DNA of 49,056 nucleotides from an uncultured Collinsella sp. (lineage in GTDB: Bacteria > Actinomycetota > Coriobacteriia > Coriobacteriales > Coriobacteriaceae): positions 1 through 49,056 of the forward strand of contig URXE01000006.1 in the NCBI GenBank assembly GCA_900551815.1, read 5' to 3'. The number at the start of each line of letters is the position of its first letter. Position 1 is the first letter of the stretch. Below, piece by piece: positions 8,573 through 17,004 of the stretch. The position numbers and the translations under genes are program-made. The notes beneath the pieces were generated by a model that was not told the DNA's origin, made no database searches, and saw nothing but the letters and a program-made list of their open reading frames with translations.

Positions 8573-10132
8573 ATGACTAATAAGATCGGAAAAAAGCGTA
8601 AGATCACATTCTGGACGCGCTTGGGCTTTGGTATGGGCGGTATGCTCAATTCCGGTGCCCTGACCTTTACGCACAGCTACATGGTGCTGTTCCTGTCCAC
8701 GGAGTGTGGCCTGTCCGCAGGCGAGGCTGCACTGATCAGCTCGTTTGCCATCTATGTCAACGCCATTCTTTGCCCGCTGATGGGTTTTGTGGCCGATAAC
8801 TTCTATGCCACCAAGATTGGCCGCATCTTTGGTCGTCGTCGTTTCTGGATCTTGCTGGCCATCCCGATGATGATCGCCGAGCCGCTCATCTTCGTGGCTA
8901 CGCCGTTTGGCTTCCCGTACTACTTTGTGCTGTACCTGATCTACAACGTCGCGTACACGTTCTGCACCGCCAACCTTTCGCCGCTTACCATCGAGATGAC
9001 CGACGACTTTAAGGAGCGTACGTACCTCACCGGCTACAAGCATCTCTTTGGTAACGCCGCCGGCTTCCTGATGGCTGCACTCGTCGGCTTTGGCTTTGGC
9101 ACCTTCGGCGAGACCAACCCGTTCAGCTACTTCATCATTGCTACGGTCAACGCTTCGGTCATGGCAATCTCGCTGCTCTGCGTGTACCTGTCCACGTGGG
9201 AGCACACCCCCGAGGAGGTCGCTCAGGAGAAGATCGAGAGCGTCGGCGAGGGCATCAAGAAGTTCTTTATCGACGTTATCTCCACCTTCCGCAACAAGTC
9301 CTTCCGCAAGGTCCTGTATGCACAGGTCTCCACGAAGCTCGCTGCTGCCTGCTGGTCTGCGTGCCTGTCCTTCTTCATCGTCTACTGCCTGCAGATTCCT
9401 AAGTCCTACGAGTCCGTGATGGAGATGCCTGGCAAGGTCGTCGCTATCGTCTGCACCGCCATCTGGGTCGCCCTCATGGCCAAGAAGGGCTTCCACAAGT
9501 CTTGGTACCTGGCAAATGTCGGTTGCGCTGCGTGCATCATCGCCTTCAACTACTTCGCCTTTGGTCAGATCAACGGCACCTCCACGGTCGCCATCGCCAT
9601 GATCGCCTACCCCATCATCTTCGCCATCTGGAAGTTCTTCTACGTCGGCTTCCAGTACCTGCCCGATGTTCTGCTCAACTACATCCCCGATGTCGATGAG
9701 CTCATCACCCTGCGTCGTCGCGAGGGTATCTACAGCTCCGCTCAGCAGCTCTGCCAGCAGATCGCCCAGGCTATCGCCGTCAACGTATGGGCTATCGTCC
9801 TTGCTGCCTCCGGCTTCATTCAGACCGCCGGCAATAGCGACGCCGTGACCCAGCCCGCTACCGTGCCTCTGTATATCTGCGGCTACATGATCATCGGCTG
9901 CGCCGGCTTCTTCCTGCTTGCAGCCGTCCTTGCCCGCGGCATCAAGATCGACAAGGAGCAGTGCGACGTCCTTTGCGACGAGATTCACCGAGTCAAGGAG
10001 GGTGGCAAGATGGCCGACGTCAAGCCCGAGGTCAAGGCGCTTTGCGAGGAGCTCTCCGGCTTTAAGTACGAGGACTGCTTTGCCCACAACAACGTTGGCT
10101 TCCAGGACGGTAGCGTAACTCCCGCCGAGTAA
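8573..10132 (+). CDS. GPH-family sugar:cation symporter (uronate/pectin oligosaccharide)
   Basis: The 519-residue protein has about 12 membrane helices and fits the glycoside-pentoside-hexuronide:cation symporter family (MelB/YjmB/UidB-like). Its N-terminal part (FWTRLGFGMGGMLNSGALTF) and the loop after helix 2 agree with the family. A hydrophilic tail of about 65 residues follows the last helix and is presumably cytosolic. The start at 8573 is chosen for the GAGGGAG site just upstream. The regulon operators upstream and the GH28, esterase and GH105 genes downstream suggest that it imports galacturonate or short, possibly esterified, oligogalacturonides; the exact substrate is inferred. Confidence 0.88.
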   Translation: MTNKIGKKRKITFWTRLGFGMGGMLNSGALTFTHSYMVLFLSTECGLSAGEAALISSFAIYVNAILCPLMGFVADNFYATKIGRIFGRRRFWILLAIPMMIAEPLIFVATPFGFPYYFVLYLIYNVAYTFCTANLSPLTIEMTDDFKERTYLTGYKHLFGNAAGFLMAALVGFGFGTFGETNPFSYFIIATVNASVMAISLLCVYLSTWEHTPEEVAQEKIESVGEGIKKFFIDVISTFRNKSFRKVLYAQVSTKLAAACWSACLSFFIVYCLQIPKSYESVMEMPGKVVAIVCTAIWVALMAKKGFHKSWYLANVGCAACIIAFNYFAFGQINGTSTVAIAMIAYPIIFAIWKFFYVGFQYLPDVLLNYIPDVDELITLRRREGIYSSAQQLCQQIAQAIAVNVWAIVLAASGFIQTAGNSDAVTQPATVPLYICGYMIIGCAGFFLLAAVLARGIKIDKEQCDVLCDEIHRVKEGGKMADVKPEVKALCEELSGFKYEDCFAHNNVGFQDGSVTPAE

Positions 10133-10156
10133 GGCCGACATATCGTCCAAATCACA

Positions 10157-10199
10157 GGGCCGTGCCACCGGAATTCCGCCGGCAGGCACGGCCCTTTTT
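10157..10199 (+). terminator. Terminator after the GPH symporter
   Basis: Arms GGGCCGTGCC (10157-10166) and its complement (10185-10194) plus an inner CCGG stem are followed by TTTTT. The GH28 gene begins 49 bases later, so it needs read-through or its own promoter. Confidence 0.85.
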
Positions 10200-10247
10200 C
10201 AACAGCGTACAATTTGCCTTTAGAGCATCTTTTTGAGGGAGAAACCC

Positions 10248-11843
10248 ATGGAGACGAACGTTATCTGGCGCAACGCCCGCGCGGCCGTGATCGAGCTTGA
10301 CGACGGCGGTTACTTTACCTGCGCCGATACGTGGGAGATCTTTGTCAACGACGAGCCCGCCGGTACCACGAATACGGTCGAGACCTATGTCGACGGCCTG
10401 ACCCCCGGCAAGCGCAACCTGGTTCGTTTTGTTTGTGGCGAGCGTGAGCTGAGCGTAGGTGTCACCACGCCGGCTGAGCCCTTTACCATCAACGTTCGCG
10501 ACTGTGGCGCCAAGGGCGATGCCGAGCATGATGACACCACCAACATCCAGGCTGCCATCATGGCCTGTCCCAAGGACGGGCGCGTGCTGATTCCCGCCGG
10601 TAGCTATCGTATCAAGTCCCTCTTCCTTAAGAGCAATATCAACATCGAGCTCGCCGACGGGGCAGTGCTGCTGGCCCGCCACGATCGTGCCGCGCTTGCC
10701 TACATTCCGGGCACGGTCACGGGCAACGAGGGCGCCGGTTATGCCGGTACCGATATGCTGCCCCTGGGCCGCTGGGAGGGGGAGAGCTTCTCGACCTACT
10801 GTTCTACCTTTACGGGTCTGGGCGTGCACGACGTGTGCATCTATGGTCGCGGCGCGATTGACGGTCAGACCGATTTTGCCGAGGACAACTGGTGGAACAA
10901 GGACTTTAAGAACATCTTCCGTCCCGAGGAGGGCCGCGAGGTCGCCCGTCCGCGCATGATCTTCCTGTCCGAGTGCCAAAACGTGAGCCTTGCCGGCTTT
11001 ACCGTGCGCAACAGCCCGGCGTGGAATATCCATCCCGTCCTGTGCGAGCATGTCGACGCGCTTTGCCTGTCGATCGAGGGTCCCAAGAACTCCCACAACA
11101 CCGACGGTTTCGATCCCGAGAGCTGCGGCTTTGTCCGCATCCTTGGCTGTCAGTTCTCGGTGGGCGATGACTGCATCGCCATCAAGAGCGGCAAGCTGGG
11201 CATTGAGCCCGAGCTTCGTCCCGCTACGCACGACGTGCTGATCTCTCACTGCTACATGCACGATGGTCACGGCGCCGTGGTCCTGGGTTCAGAGGCCGCC
11301 GGCGGCATCAAGGACCTTACCGTGAGCAAGTGCCTCTTTGAGCGCACCGACCGCGGCCTGCGCGTCAAGACCCGCCGCGGGCGCGGCAAGGATGCCGTCA
11401 ACGAGGGCATTACCTTTGAGCACATTCGCATGGACGAGGTGCTCACGCCCTTCGTGGTCAACTCCTTCTACTTCTGTGACAAGGACGGCAAGACCGATTA
11501 CGTGCAGTCTCGCGAGGCGCTGCCTGTCGACGACCGCACGCCCGGCTTTGGTGCCACGACGTTTTGCGATATCGAGGCCACCAACTGCCATGCTGCCGCG
11601 GCCTATATCACGGGTCTGCCCGAGAGCAAAGTAACGCGTCTGACGTTCCAGGATGTCCACGTGACCTTCGCGCCGGATGCCGAGCCCTTTGTTCCGGCCA
11701 TGGCCTGTGGCGTTGAGCCCATGGTGCGTCAGGGCATCATCGCGCAAAACGTCAAGGTACTCGACCTGCAAAATGTGGTGATCGAGGGCCAGGACGGCGA
11801 GGAACTGCAGCTCCAGAACGTCGACAAGGTCGTCCGTTCCTAA
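10248..11843 (+). CDS. GH28 polygalacturonase, cytoplasmic
   Basis: The 531-residue protein is a glycoside hydrolase family 28 enzyme that cleaves alpha-1,4 galacturonan, probably in exo fashion on oligomers. An N-terminal beta-sandwich-like region (about residues 1-80) precedes the right-handed beta-helix. The GH28 signature blocks are all present: NTDGFDP (about 284), GDDCIAIKSG (about 306, catalytic Asp pair), GHGAVVLGSE (about 340, His) and RGLRVKT (about 368). There is no signal peptide, so it should act in the cytoplasm on imported oligomers. The start is supported by a GAGGGAG site. Activity on rhamnogalacturonan cannot be ruled out. Confidence 0.93.
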   Translation: METNVIWRNARAAVIELDDGGYFTCADTWEIFVNDEPAGTTNTVETYVDGLTPGKRNLVRFVCGERELSVGVTTPAEPFTINVRDCGAKGDAEHDDTTNIQAAIMACPKDGRVLIPAGSYRIKSLFLKSNINIELADGAVLLARHDRAALAYIPGTVTGNEGAGYAGTDMLPLGRWEGESFSTYCSTFTGLGVHDVCIYGRGAIDGQTDFAEDNWWNKDFKNIFRPEEGREVARPRMIFLSECQNVSLAGFTVRNSPAWNIHPVLCEHVDALCLSIEGPKNSHNTDGFDPESCGFVRILGCQFSVGDDCIAIKSGKLGIEPELRPATHDVLISHCYMHDGHGAVVLGSEAAGGIKDLTVSKCLFERTDRGLRVKTRRGRGKDAVNEGITFEHIRMDEVLTPFVVNSFYFCDKDGKTDYVQSREALPVDDRTPGFGATTFCDIEATNCHAAAAYITGLPESKVTRLTFQDVHVTFAPDAEPFVPAMACGVEPMVRQGIIAQNVKVLDLQNVVIEGQDGEELQLQNVDKVVRS

Positions 11844-11858
11844 CTCGGGTTGATGACC

Positions 11859-11895
11859 AGGGCTGCATTGTCGGATAAATCGGCAATGCAGCCCT
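11859..11895 (+). terminator. Hairpin after the GH28 gene
   Basis: 12-nt arms (AGGGCTGCATTG at 11859-11870 and its complement at 11884-11895) form a strong hairpin. Only a weak T run follows, so termination may be partial and the downstream esterase genes may be co-transcribed. Confidence 0.6.
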
Positions 11896-11947
11896 TGTGC
11901 GATACGGCCGTGTGCGCTGCGCTACGCATCATGGTGAAAGGGAATAC

Positions 11948-12757
11948 ATGCTCAATAAAACGATTCCTGTCGGGGTCGATGGCTCGTCTGCCACGATTAC
12001 GTCTTATGTTTTTGCCCCGACCGAAGATGCTTATGCTTTAAAACCGCTGCCTGCAGTTGTGGTCGTGCCAGGAGGCGGCTACGATCACGTTTCGCCGCGC
12101 GAAGGCGAGCCGGTAGCGCTCCGTTTGTTGGCGATGGGCTACCAAGCGTTTGTACTGAACTATTCGGTTGCTCCGGCTGTCTATCCGCTGGCATTGCAAG
12201 AACTCGCGCGGGCGGTCGATACCGTCCGAAGCCATGCGGCAGAGTACTGTGTCGATCCTGATCGGATTACGGTCATGGGTTTTTCGGCCGGTGGGCATCT
12301 AGTTGGCTTGCTCGGGGCGCTTTGGGACCAATCCTGGCTTGCAGAGTCGATTTCGGCATCGCCTGAGTCGATTCGGCCTGACACACTTTGCTTGGGCTAT
12401 CCGGTCGTAAGCTCGGGGGCCTATGCTCATCGTGGTTCGTTTGAACACCTAACGGGTGCCGATGGCGCTTTAGCTCAAAAGTTGTCGATCGAGAATATGG
12501 TGGGCGATGGCTTCCCCCGTACGTTCTTGTGGCATACCGCCGAGGATGCATCGGTACCAGTTCAAAATAGCCTCCTTCTTGCGCAGGCTCTTGCCGACCA
12601 CGGGATTGGCTTTAGCCTACATGTCTTTTCGCATGGAAAGCATGGGGCATCGCTCGCCACGGACCAAACGGCATTTAAGGGCTGCGCCGAGCATATTCAG
12701 CCACAGGTTCAGGGCTGGCCTGAACAGTTCGTTGCATGGGAGCGTGATGGACGATGA
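11948..12757 (+). CDS. Alpha/beta-hydrolase esterase (probable pectin/sugar acetylesterase)
   Basis: The 269-residue protein has the alpha/beta-hydrolase fold of the BD-FAE/acetylesterase kind: oxyanion block PGGGYDH near residue 38, nucleophile elbow GFSAGGH near residue 111, an Asp in TAEDASVPVQ and a His in HGKHG. It has no signal peptide. Its start at 11948 has a GAAAGGGA site. Its stop overlaps the next gene (ATGA at 12754-12757), so the two are translationally coupled. With that neighbour a pectin methylesterase fused to another esterase, removal of O-acetyl groups from imported pectin oligomers is likely but unproven. Confidence 0.8.
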   Translation: MLNKTIPVGVDGSSATITSYVFAPTEDAYALKPLPAVVVVPGGGYDHVSPREGEPVALRLLAMGYQAFVLNYSVAPAVYPLALQELARAVDTVRSHAAEYCVDPDRITVMGFSAGGHLVGLLGALWDQSWLAESISASPESIRPDTLCLGYPVVSSGAYAHRGSFEHLTGADGALAQKLSIENMVGDGFPRTFLWHTAEDASVPVQNSLLLAQALADHGIGFSLHVFSHGKHGASLATDQTAFKGCAEHIQPQVQGWPEQFVAWERDGR

Positions 12758-14919
12758 GCGAAAGTATCTATACGCTGCGCGTTTCGAGGGCTGCGGCAGG
12801 AGCGTATCCAACGATTTCCGATGCCTTGGCGGCAGCCGATCAGCTCTATCCGGATGCCGAGCAACCGGTGATGATTCGCGTCGAGCCGGGTGAGTACCGC
12901 GAGCGGGTCGAGATTCGTCGCCCGCATGTGACGATTGAGGGAGAGACGGCCGATAGCGTGCGTATCATGGGCGGCCTGGGTGCCAAGATGCCTTCGGAGG
13001 ACGGCTCGGGCGCGGACGGCACGCTCGGCACGTTTAGGACCTATACCGTTTTGGTCGATGCCGACGACGTACGGCTCGAGAACCTCACGATCGAAAACGA
13101 TGCGGGCGATGGGCGCGAGGTCGGTCAGGCGATTGCCCTGTATGCTGATGGCGACCGTCTGGTTGTCGATGCCTGCTGCATTAAGGGACACCAAGACACG
13201 CTGTTTTTGGGTTCGCTGCCGCCGTATGAGGCCAAACCGGGCGGGTTTATAGGACCCAAACAGTATGCGCCGCGCCGGGTGGGGCGCCAGTATTTTCGAC
13301 GTTGCCGGATCGAGGGCGATGTCGACTTTATCTTTGGCGGCGCGCGTGCCTACTTTGAGGGGTGCGAGATTCGCTCGCTCAACCGCGATATGGACGTGAA
13401 CGGCTACGTGACGGCGGCGTCGACGCCCGAAGGCGAGCCGCACGGCTTTGTGTTCCACGGCTGTTCGTTTACAGCTCCGGATGGCGTGGCGCCGGATTCG
13501 GTCTACCTGGGTCGTCCTTGGCGCGAATGGGCGCAAACTGTGCTGATCGATTGCTGGCTGGGGCGACATGTCAAGCGCGAAGGCTGGTGGGATTGGAATA
13601 AGCCGGCGGCACACAACTGCGTGCAGTATGCTGGCGCGATTCTGCATGGGCCGGCGGGTGATACTACCGGCTGGGTGCCGTGGGCGAATGAACTCGATGT
13701 GACGGCTGCCGCCGGGTACGCTCGCGAGCAGGTGCTTGCCGGTGGGGATGGCTGGGATCCCGAGGGCGGCGACGGTGATGCGGTTGAGACGGCTGAACTG
13801 TCTGCCAACGGCCGCACCGTGCACATCGAGACGTACTGCGAAGACGAACCTGCGCTGCGTGCCCGGCTGAAGCGCGAGGGGCGTTCGGCTGCTTTTACGG
13901 GCAAGACTCCTGCAGATTTTGAGGCATGGAAGATTGCGACCAGGACTCGTCTGTACGATGTTTTGGGCCTTTCGCTTATGGACCGCGTCCCGATTGAGAT
14001 TCGTGAGCTCAGCCGCGTGCGGGTTGCCGGCGGCATCGTGCGCACCCATGCGATGTTGCAGGTCGAGCGCGATGTTTGGATGCCGTTCTACCTGTTGGAA
14101 CCGTCTCATCCTAAGCTTGATGAGCGGGGACTCAAACGCTGTTATATCTGCCCGCATGGCCATCAGGGAGCGGGTGCTGCAAGCGTAGCCGGTGTTGCGG
14201 GCGTGCCGGCTGTCGATGATGCCGTGCGTAAGTTCAATTACGACTACGGTCTGCGTTTGGCACGCATGGGATACGTGACCGTCTGCCCTGATGCGCGCGG
14301 TTGGGGATACCGTCGGGACTGGAAGGGTCAGGGCGATGACGAGAACAGCTACCTGCGCGGTACGTGTCTGAATCAAGCACGTATGGCCGAGCCGCTGGGT
14401 CTTACGGTCGCGGGCCTCAACGTCTGGGACAACATGCGCTTGATCGATTACTTGGAGGCGCGCGGCGACATTGCCATGGATGACCTGGGTTGCTTTGGTT
14501 TTTCGGGTGGCGGCTACATGACGTTGTACCTGGCCGCACTCGACCCGCGTGTGCGCAAGGCGTTTGTCTCGGGCTATCTGTACGGTGTCGATGATTCGCT
14601 GCTACATCTCAATGGCAATTGCAGCTGCAACTACACGCCCGGACTTTGGCGCTTACTCGACATGGGCGATATTGCCTCGCTCATCGCGCCGCATCCGCTG
14701 CTGGTGCAAAGCTGCGAAGAGGATCATCTGAACGGTTCGCGCGGGCTGAAAAATGTTGACGAGCAGCTCGAGATCGTGCGCGATGCCTACAAGTTGCTGG
14801 GTCGCAGAGATGGCCTGCGGCACGAGGTGTGTCCGGGTGAACACCATCTGGGCGTGGCACATCTTGCCGAGGATATCGAATGGCTCGATTCGCACGTTGC
14901 GGAATGCGCCCGTTCATAG
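12754..14919 (+). CDS. CE8 pectin methylesterase fused to an alpha/beta-hydrolase esterase
   Basis: The 721-residue protein has two catalytic units. Residues 1-330 are a CE8 pectinesterase beta-helix with GQAIALYAD, GHQDTLF (about 146), GDVDFIFGGA (about 189) and YLGRPWREW (about 251), which contain the Gln, both Asp and the Arg of the active site. Residues 350-721 are an alpha/beta-hydrolase of the Abhydrolase_7/acetyl-xylan-esterase-like type, with nucleophile elbow GFSGGGY (about 582), Asp in SCEEDHLNGS and His in GEHHLG. No signal peptide is present. The single enzyme could remove both methyl and acyl esters from pectin oligomers. It overlaps the preceding esterase gene by four bases. The join lies in an acidic, Gly/Asp-rich linker near residue 335-350. 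Confidence 0.9.
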   Translation: MSESIYTLRVSRAAAGAYPTISDALAAADQLYPDAEQPVMIRVEPGEYRERVEIRRPHVTIEGETADSVRIMGGLGAKMPSEDGSGADGTLGTFRTYTVLVDADDVRLENLTIENDAGDGREVGQAIALYADGDRLVVDACCIKGHQDTLFLGSLPPYEAKPGGFIGPKQYAPRRVGRQYFRRCRIEGDVDFIFGGARAYFEGCEIRSLNRDMDVNGYVTAASTPEGEPHGFVFHGCSFTAPDGVAPDSVYLGRPWREWAQTVLIDCWLGRHVKREGWWDWNKPAAHNCVQYAGAILHGPAGDTTGWVPWANELDVTAAAGYAREQVLAGGDGWDPEGGDGDAVETAELSANGRTVHIETYCEDEPALRARLKREGRSAAFTGKTPADFEAWKIATRTRLYDVLGLSLMDRVPIEIRELSRVRVAGGIVRTHAMLQVERDVWMPFYLLEPSHPKLDERGLKRCYICPHGHQGAGAASVAGVAGVPAVDDAVRKFNYDYGLRLARMGYVTVCPDARGWGYRRDWKGQGDDENSYLRGTCLNQARMAEPLGLTVAGLNVWDNMRLIDYLEARGDIAMDDLGCFGFSGGGYMTLYLAALDPRVRKAFVSGYLYGVDDSLLHLNGNCSCNYTPGLWRLLDMGDIASLIAPHPLLVQSCEEDHLNGSRGLKNVDEQLEIVRDAYKLLGRRDGLRHEVCPGEHHLGVAHLAEDIEWLDSHVAECARS

Positions 14920-14988
14920 CCCCTCGGCATGCTGCGAATAAACGGTACGTTCCTGTATGACCGCCGATGGGCGGATGAGGAGAAGATT

Positions 14989-15657
14989 ATGGAAACGAAG
15001 AGCTTGAGTGAATCGACCATTTGCTGCTTTGGCGATTCGACCACATGGGGCGATAACGGATGCGGCGCAGGCGGTAACGACATCTCCTGGACTTCGCATC
15101 TGGGCGCGTTGCTGGGAGGCGCGGTCGTCGAGAACTTTGGCATCAAGGGTTCGCGCATCGCCATCAAGGCCGACCGTACCGATTCGTTTGTCGAGCGCCT
15201 GGACGGTATCGACGATGCGGCCGATATCCACATCGTCTTTGGCGGCGTCAACGACTTTAGCCGCAACGTGCCGCTTGGAGAGCTGGGCAGCACGGACGTG
15301 CATGAGTTCTACGGTGCACTCGACTACCTGATTCGCACCATAACGGCGCGCTCGCCTCGGGCAAAGCTCGTGTTTATGACGCCGTGCAAGACGAGCGGCA
15401 AGCACGAGAAGGATATCCCGGCAAGCGACGAGGCGAACCATTTGGGGTTGACGCAGGTCGCCTACGTGCGAGCGATGCTCGAGGTCTGCGACCGCTACTC
15501 CGTGCCGGTGATTGACCTGTATGCGCAAAGCGGTATCAGCCCGTTTTTGCCGGAGCACCGCGAGCTCTATATGCCGGACGGTCTGCACTACAGCCCTGCC
15601 GGCTATGAGCGCCTGGCGCATCGCATCGCCGCGGGTCTCACCGCCGTTTGCCGCTAA
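14989..15657 (+). CDS. SGNH/GDSL hydrolase (pectin acetylesterase-like)
   Basis: The 222-residue protein has the SGNH blocks: block I FGDSTTWGD with the nucleophile Ser near residue 16, block III GGVNDF with Gly and Asn, and block V DGLHYSPAGY with the Asp-His pair. Enzymes of this size beside GH28 and GH105 are often rhamnogalacturonan or pectin acetylesterases (CE12-like), and that is the inferred role here. No signal peptide is seen. The start at 14989 is preferred over the in-frame ATG at 14929 because GAGGAGAAG lies just upstream. Confidence 0.82.
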   Translation: METKSLSESTICCFGDSTTWGDNGCGAGGNDISWTSHLGALLGGAVVENFGIKGSRIAIKADRTDSFVERLDGIDDAADIHIVFGGVNDFSRNVPLGELGSTDVHEFYGALDYLIRTITARSPRAKLVFMTPCKTSGKHEKDIPASDEANHLGLTQVAYVRAMLEVCDRYSVPVIDLYAQSGISPFLPEHRELYMPDGLHYSPAGYERLAHRIAAGLTAVCR

Positions 15658-15671
15658 AAGTCTGCCGTTCG

Positions 15672-15740
15672 CGAGGAATATAGGGTTAACGTTCACCCTA
15701 TATTCCTCGTTCGCGTTACACTAGGGGTAACGTTCACCTA
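15672..15740 (+). promoter_or_regulatory. GH105 operator pair, one inside a 38-bp dyad
   Basis: Site 1, AGGGTTAACGTTCACCCT (15682-15699), and site 2, GGGGTAACGTTCACCT (15725-15740), are variants of the pectin operator with centres 41 bp apart. Site 1 sits at the exact centre of a larger dyad: bases 15672-15686 and 15695-15709 are perfect 15-bp complements, leaving one mismatched pair over 38 bp. The dyad begins 15 bases after the SGNH stop codon, so it may also act as an RNA hairpin. Confidence 0.7.
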
Positions 15741-15764
15741 TCGTTTATGTCAGAGGGGACAGCA

Positions 15765-17003
15765 ATGGGTTGCAATCAAATCCTGGACCGTTATATCGAG
15801 CAGTTGATCGAAACCTCTACGCCGCAGGCGCCGGCTTGGAATATCGAAAAGATTCGCGCCGGCAAGGAGAACACCTGGAACTATATTGACGGCTGCATGA
15901 TCAAGGCGCTCATCGAACTGTATGAGATCACGGGTGAGCAGCGCTACCTGACTTTCGCCGACGACTACATCGATTTTTTTGTCCAGGACGATGGCACCAT
16001 CAAGCATTACAACCCGCAGGAGTACAACCTCGATAACGTCAATGCGGGCAAGACCCTCTACAAGCTCTATGACCTGGTGGGCAAGCCCAAGTACCGTGCC
16101 GCCATGGACACCATCTACCGCCAGCTCGAGACCCAGCCGCGCACCAAAGAAGGCGTGTTTTGGCACAAGGCCGTCTATCCCAACCAGATCTGGCTCGATG
16201 GCATGTATATGGCCCAGCCGTTCTACATGCAGTACGAGCTGAGCTTCCACAACCGTCGTGCCTGCTCGGACAGCTTCCATATGTTCCAGGTCGTGCATGA
16301 CCTGATGCGCAACCCCCTCAACGGTCTGTACTATCACGCTTACGACGCGAGCCGCAAACAGTTCTGGTGCGACCCGGTCACCGGCCTTTCGGCTAACTTC
16401 TGGCTGCGCGCCGAGGGCTGGTTTGCCATGGCACTCATCGATACCTGGGAGCTCATGCCGCCTTCGATGTCAGCCGAGAAGGACGAGATTCGCAAGATGT
16501 TCCACGACCTGATCGATGCCATGCTGCCGTATCAGGACGAGAAGACCGGCATGTGGCATCAGGTCATCAACCTGCCCAATATCGCCCCCAACTACCTGGA
16601 GGAGTCTGGTAGCGCGATTTTTGCCAATGCCATCATGAAGGGCGTGCGTCTAGGCGTGCTGGGCGAGCGTTACTACCAGTACGGCCGTCGCGCCTTCGAC
16701 GGCATCTGCGAGACCTGCCTGTCCGAGCATGATGGACAGCTGGCGCTCGACAACATCTGCCTGGTCGCGGGCTTGGGAAACACCGCGCACCGCGAGGGCA
16801 CGTTTGGTTACTACATGAGCGAGCCTATCGTCAAAAACGATGCGAAGGGCGTGGCGCCGCTGGTGCTTGCCTATATCGAGACCATGCATCACGACAAACT
16901 GGCCGGCAGGCATGACCCGCTTGCTCCCTCGGGCGTGTGCTCTATCGAGGACCCGTTTGGCGGATACACCCCGGGCATCAACGCTCATAAGGGATGTGAA
17001 TAA
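15765..17003 (+). CDS. GH105 unsaturated (rhamno)galacturonyl hydrolase
   Basis: This 412-residue protein is a family 105 hydrolase (YteR/YesR type), an (alpha/alpha)6 barrel that releases 4,5-unsaturated galacturonate from the non-reducing end of lyase-generated oligomers. The general acid/base Asp is in IWLDGMYMAQPF (Asp about 145), and LRAEGWFAMAL near residue 215 is another family block. The start at 15765 has GAGGGG just upstream. There is no signal peptide. Its product is the substrate for the DhuI/DhuD-like pair at 21499-23181. No pectate lyase gene is in the window, so the unsaturated oligomers must come from elsewhere in the genome or from other microbes. Confidence 0.92.
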   Translation: MGCNQILDRYIEQLIETSTPQAPAWNIEKIRAGKENTWNYIDGCMIKALIELYEITGEQRYLTFADDYIDFFVQDDGTIKHYNPQEYNLDNVNAGKTLYKLYDLVGKPKYRAAMDTIYRQLETQPRTKEGVFWHKAVYPNQIWLDGMYMAQPFYMQYELSFHNRRACSDSFHMFQVVHDLMRNPLNGLYYHAYDASRKQFWCDPVTGLSANFWLRAEGWFAMALIDTWELMPPSMSAEKDEIRKMFHDLIDAMLPYQDEKTGMWHQVINLPNIAPNYLEESGSAIFANAIMKGVRLGVLGERYYQYGRRAFDGICETCLSEHDGQLALDNICLVAGLGNTAHREGTFGYYMSEPIVKNDAKGVAPLVLAYIETMHHDKLAGRHDPLAPSGVCSIEDPFGGYTPGINAHKGCE

Positions 17004-17004
17004 C

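Noticed and set aside
8540..10189. 549-codon minus-strand frame opposite the GPH symporter
   Set aside because: It is a shadow frame of the symporter gene. It crosses the operon terminator region and lacks a ribosome binding site.
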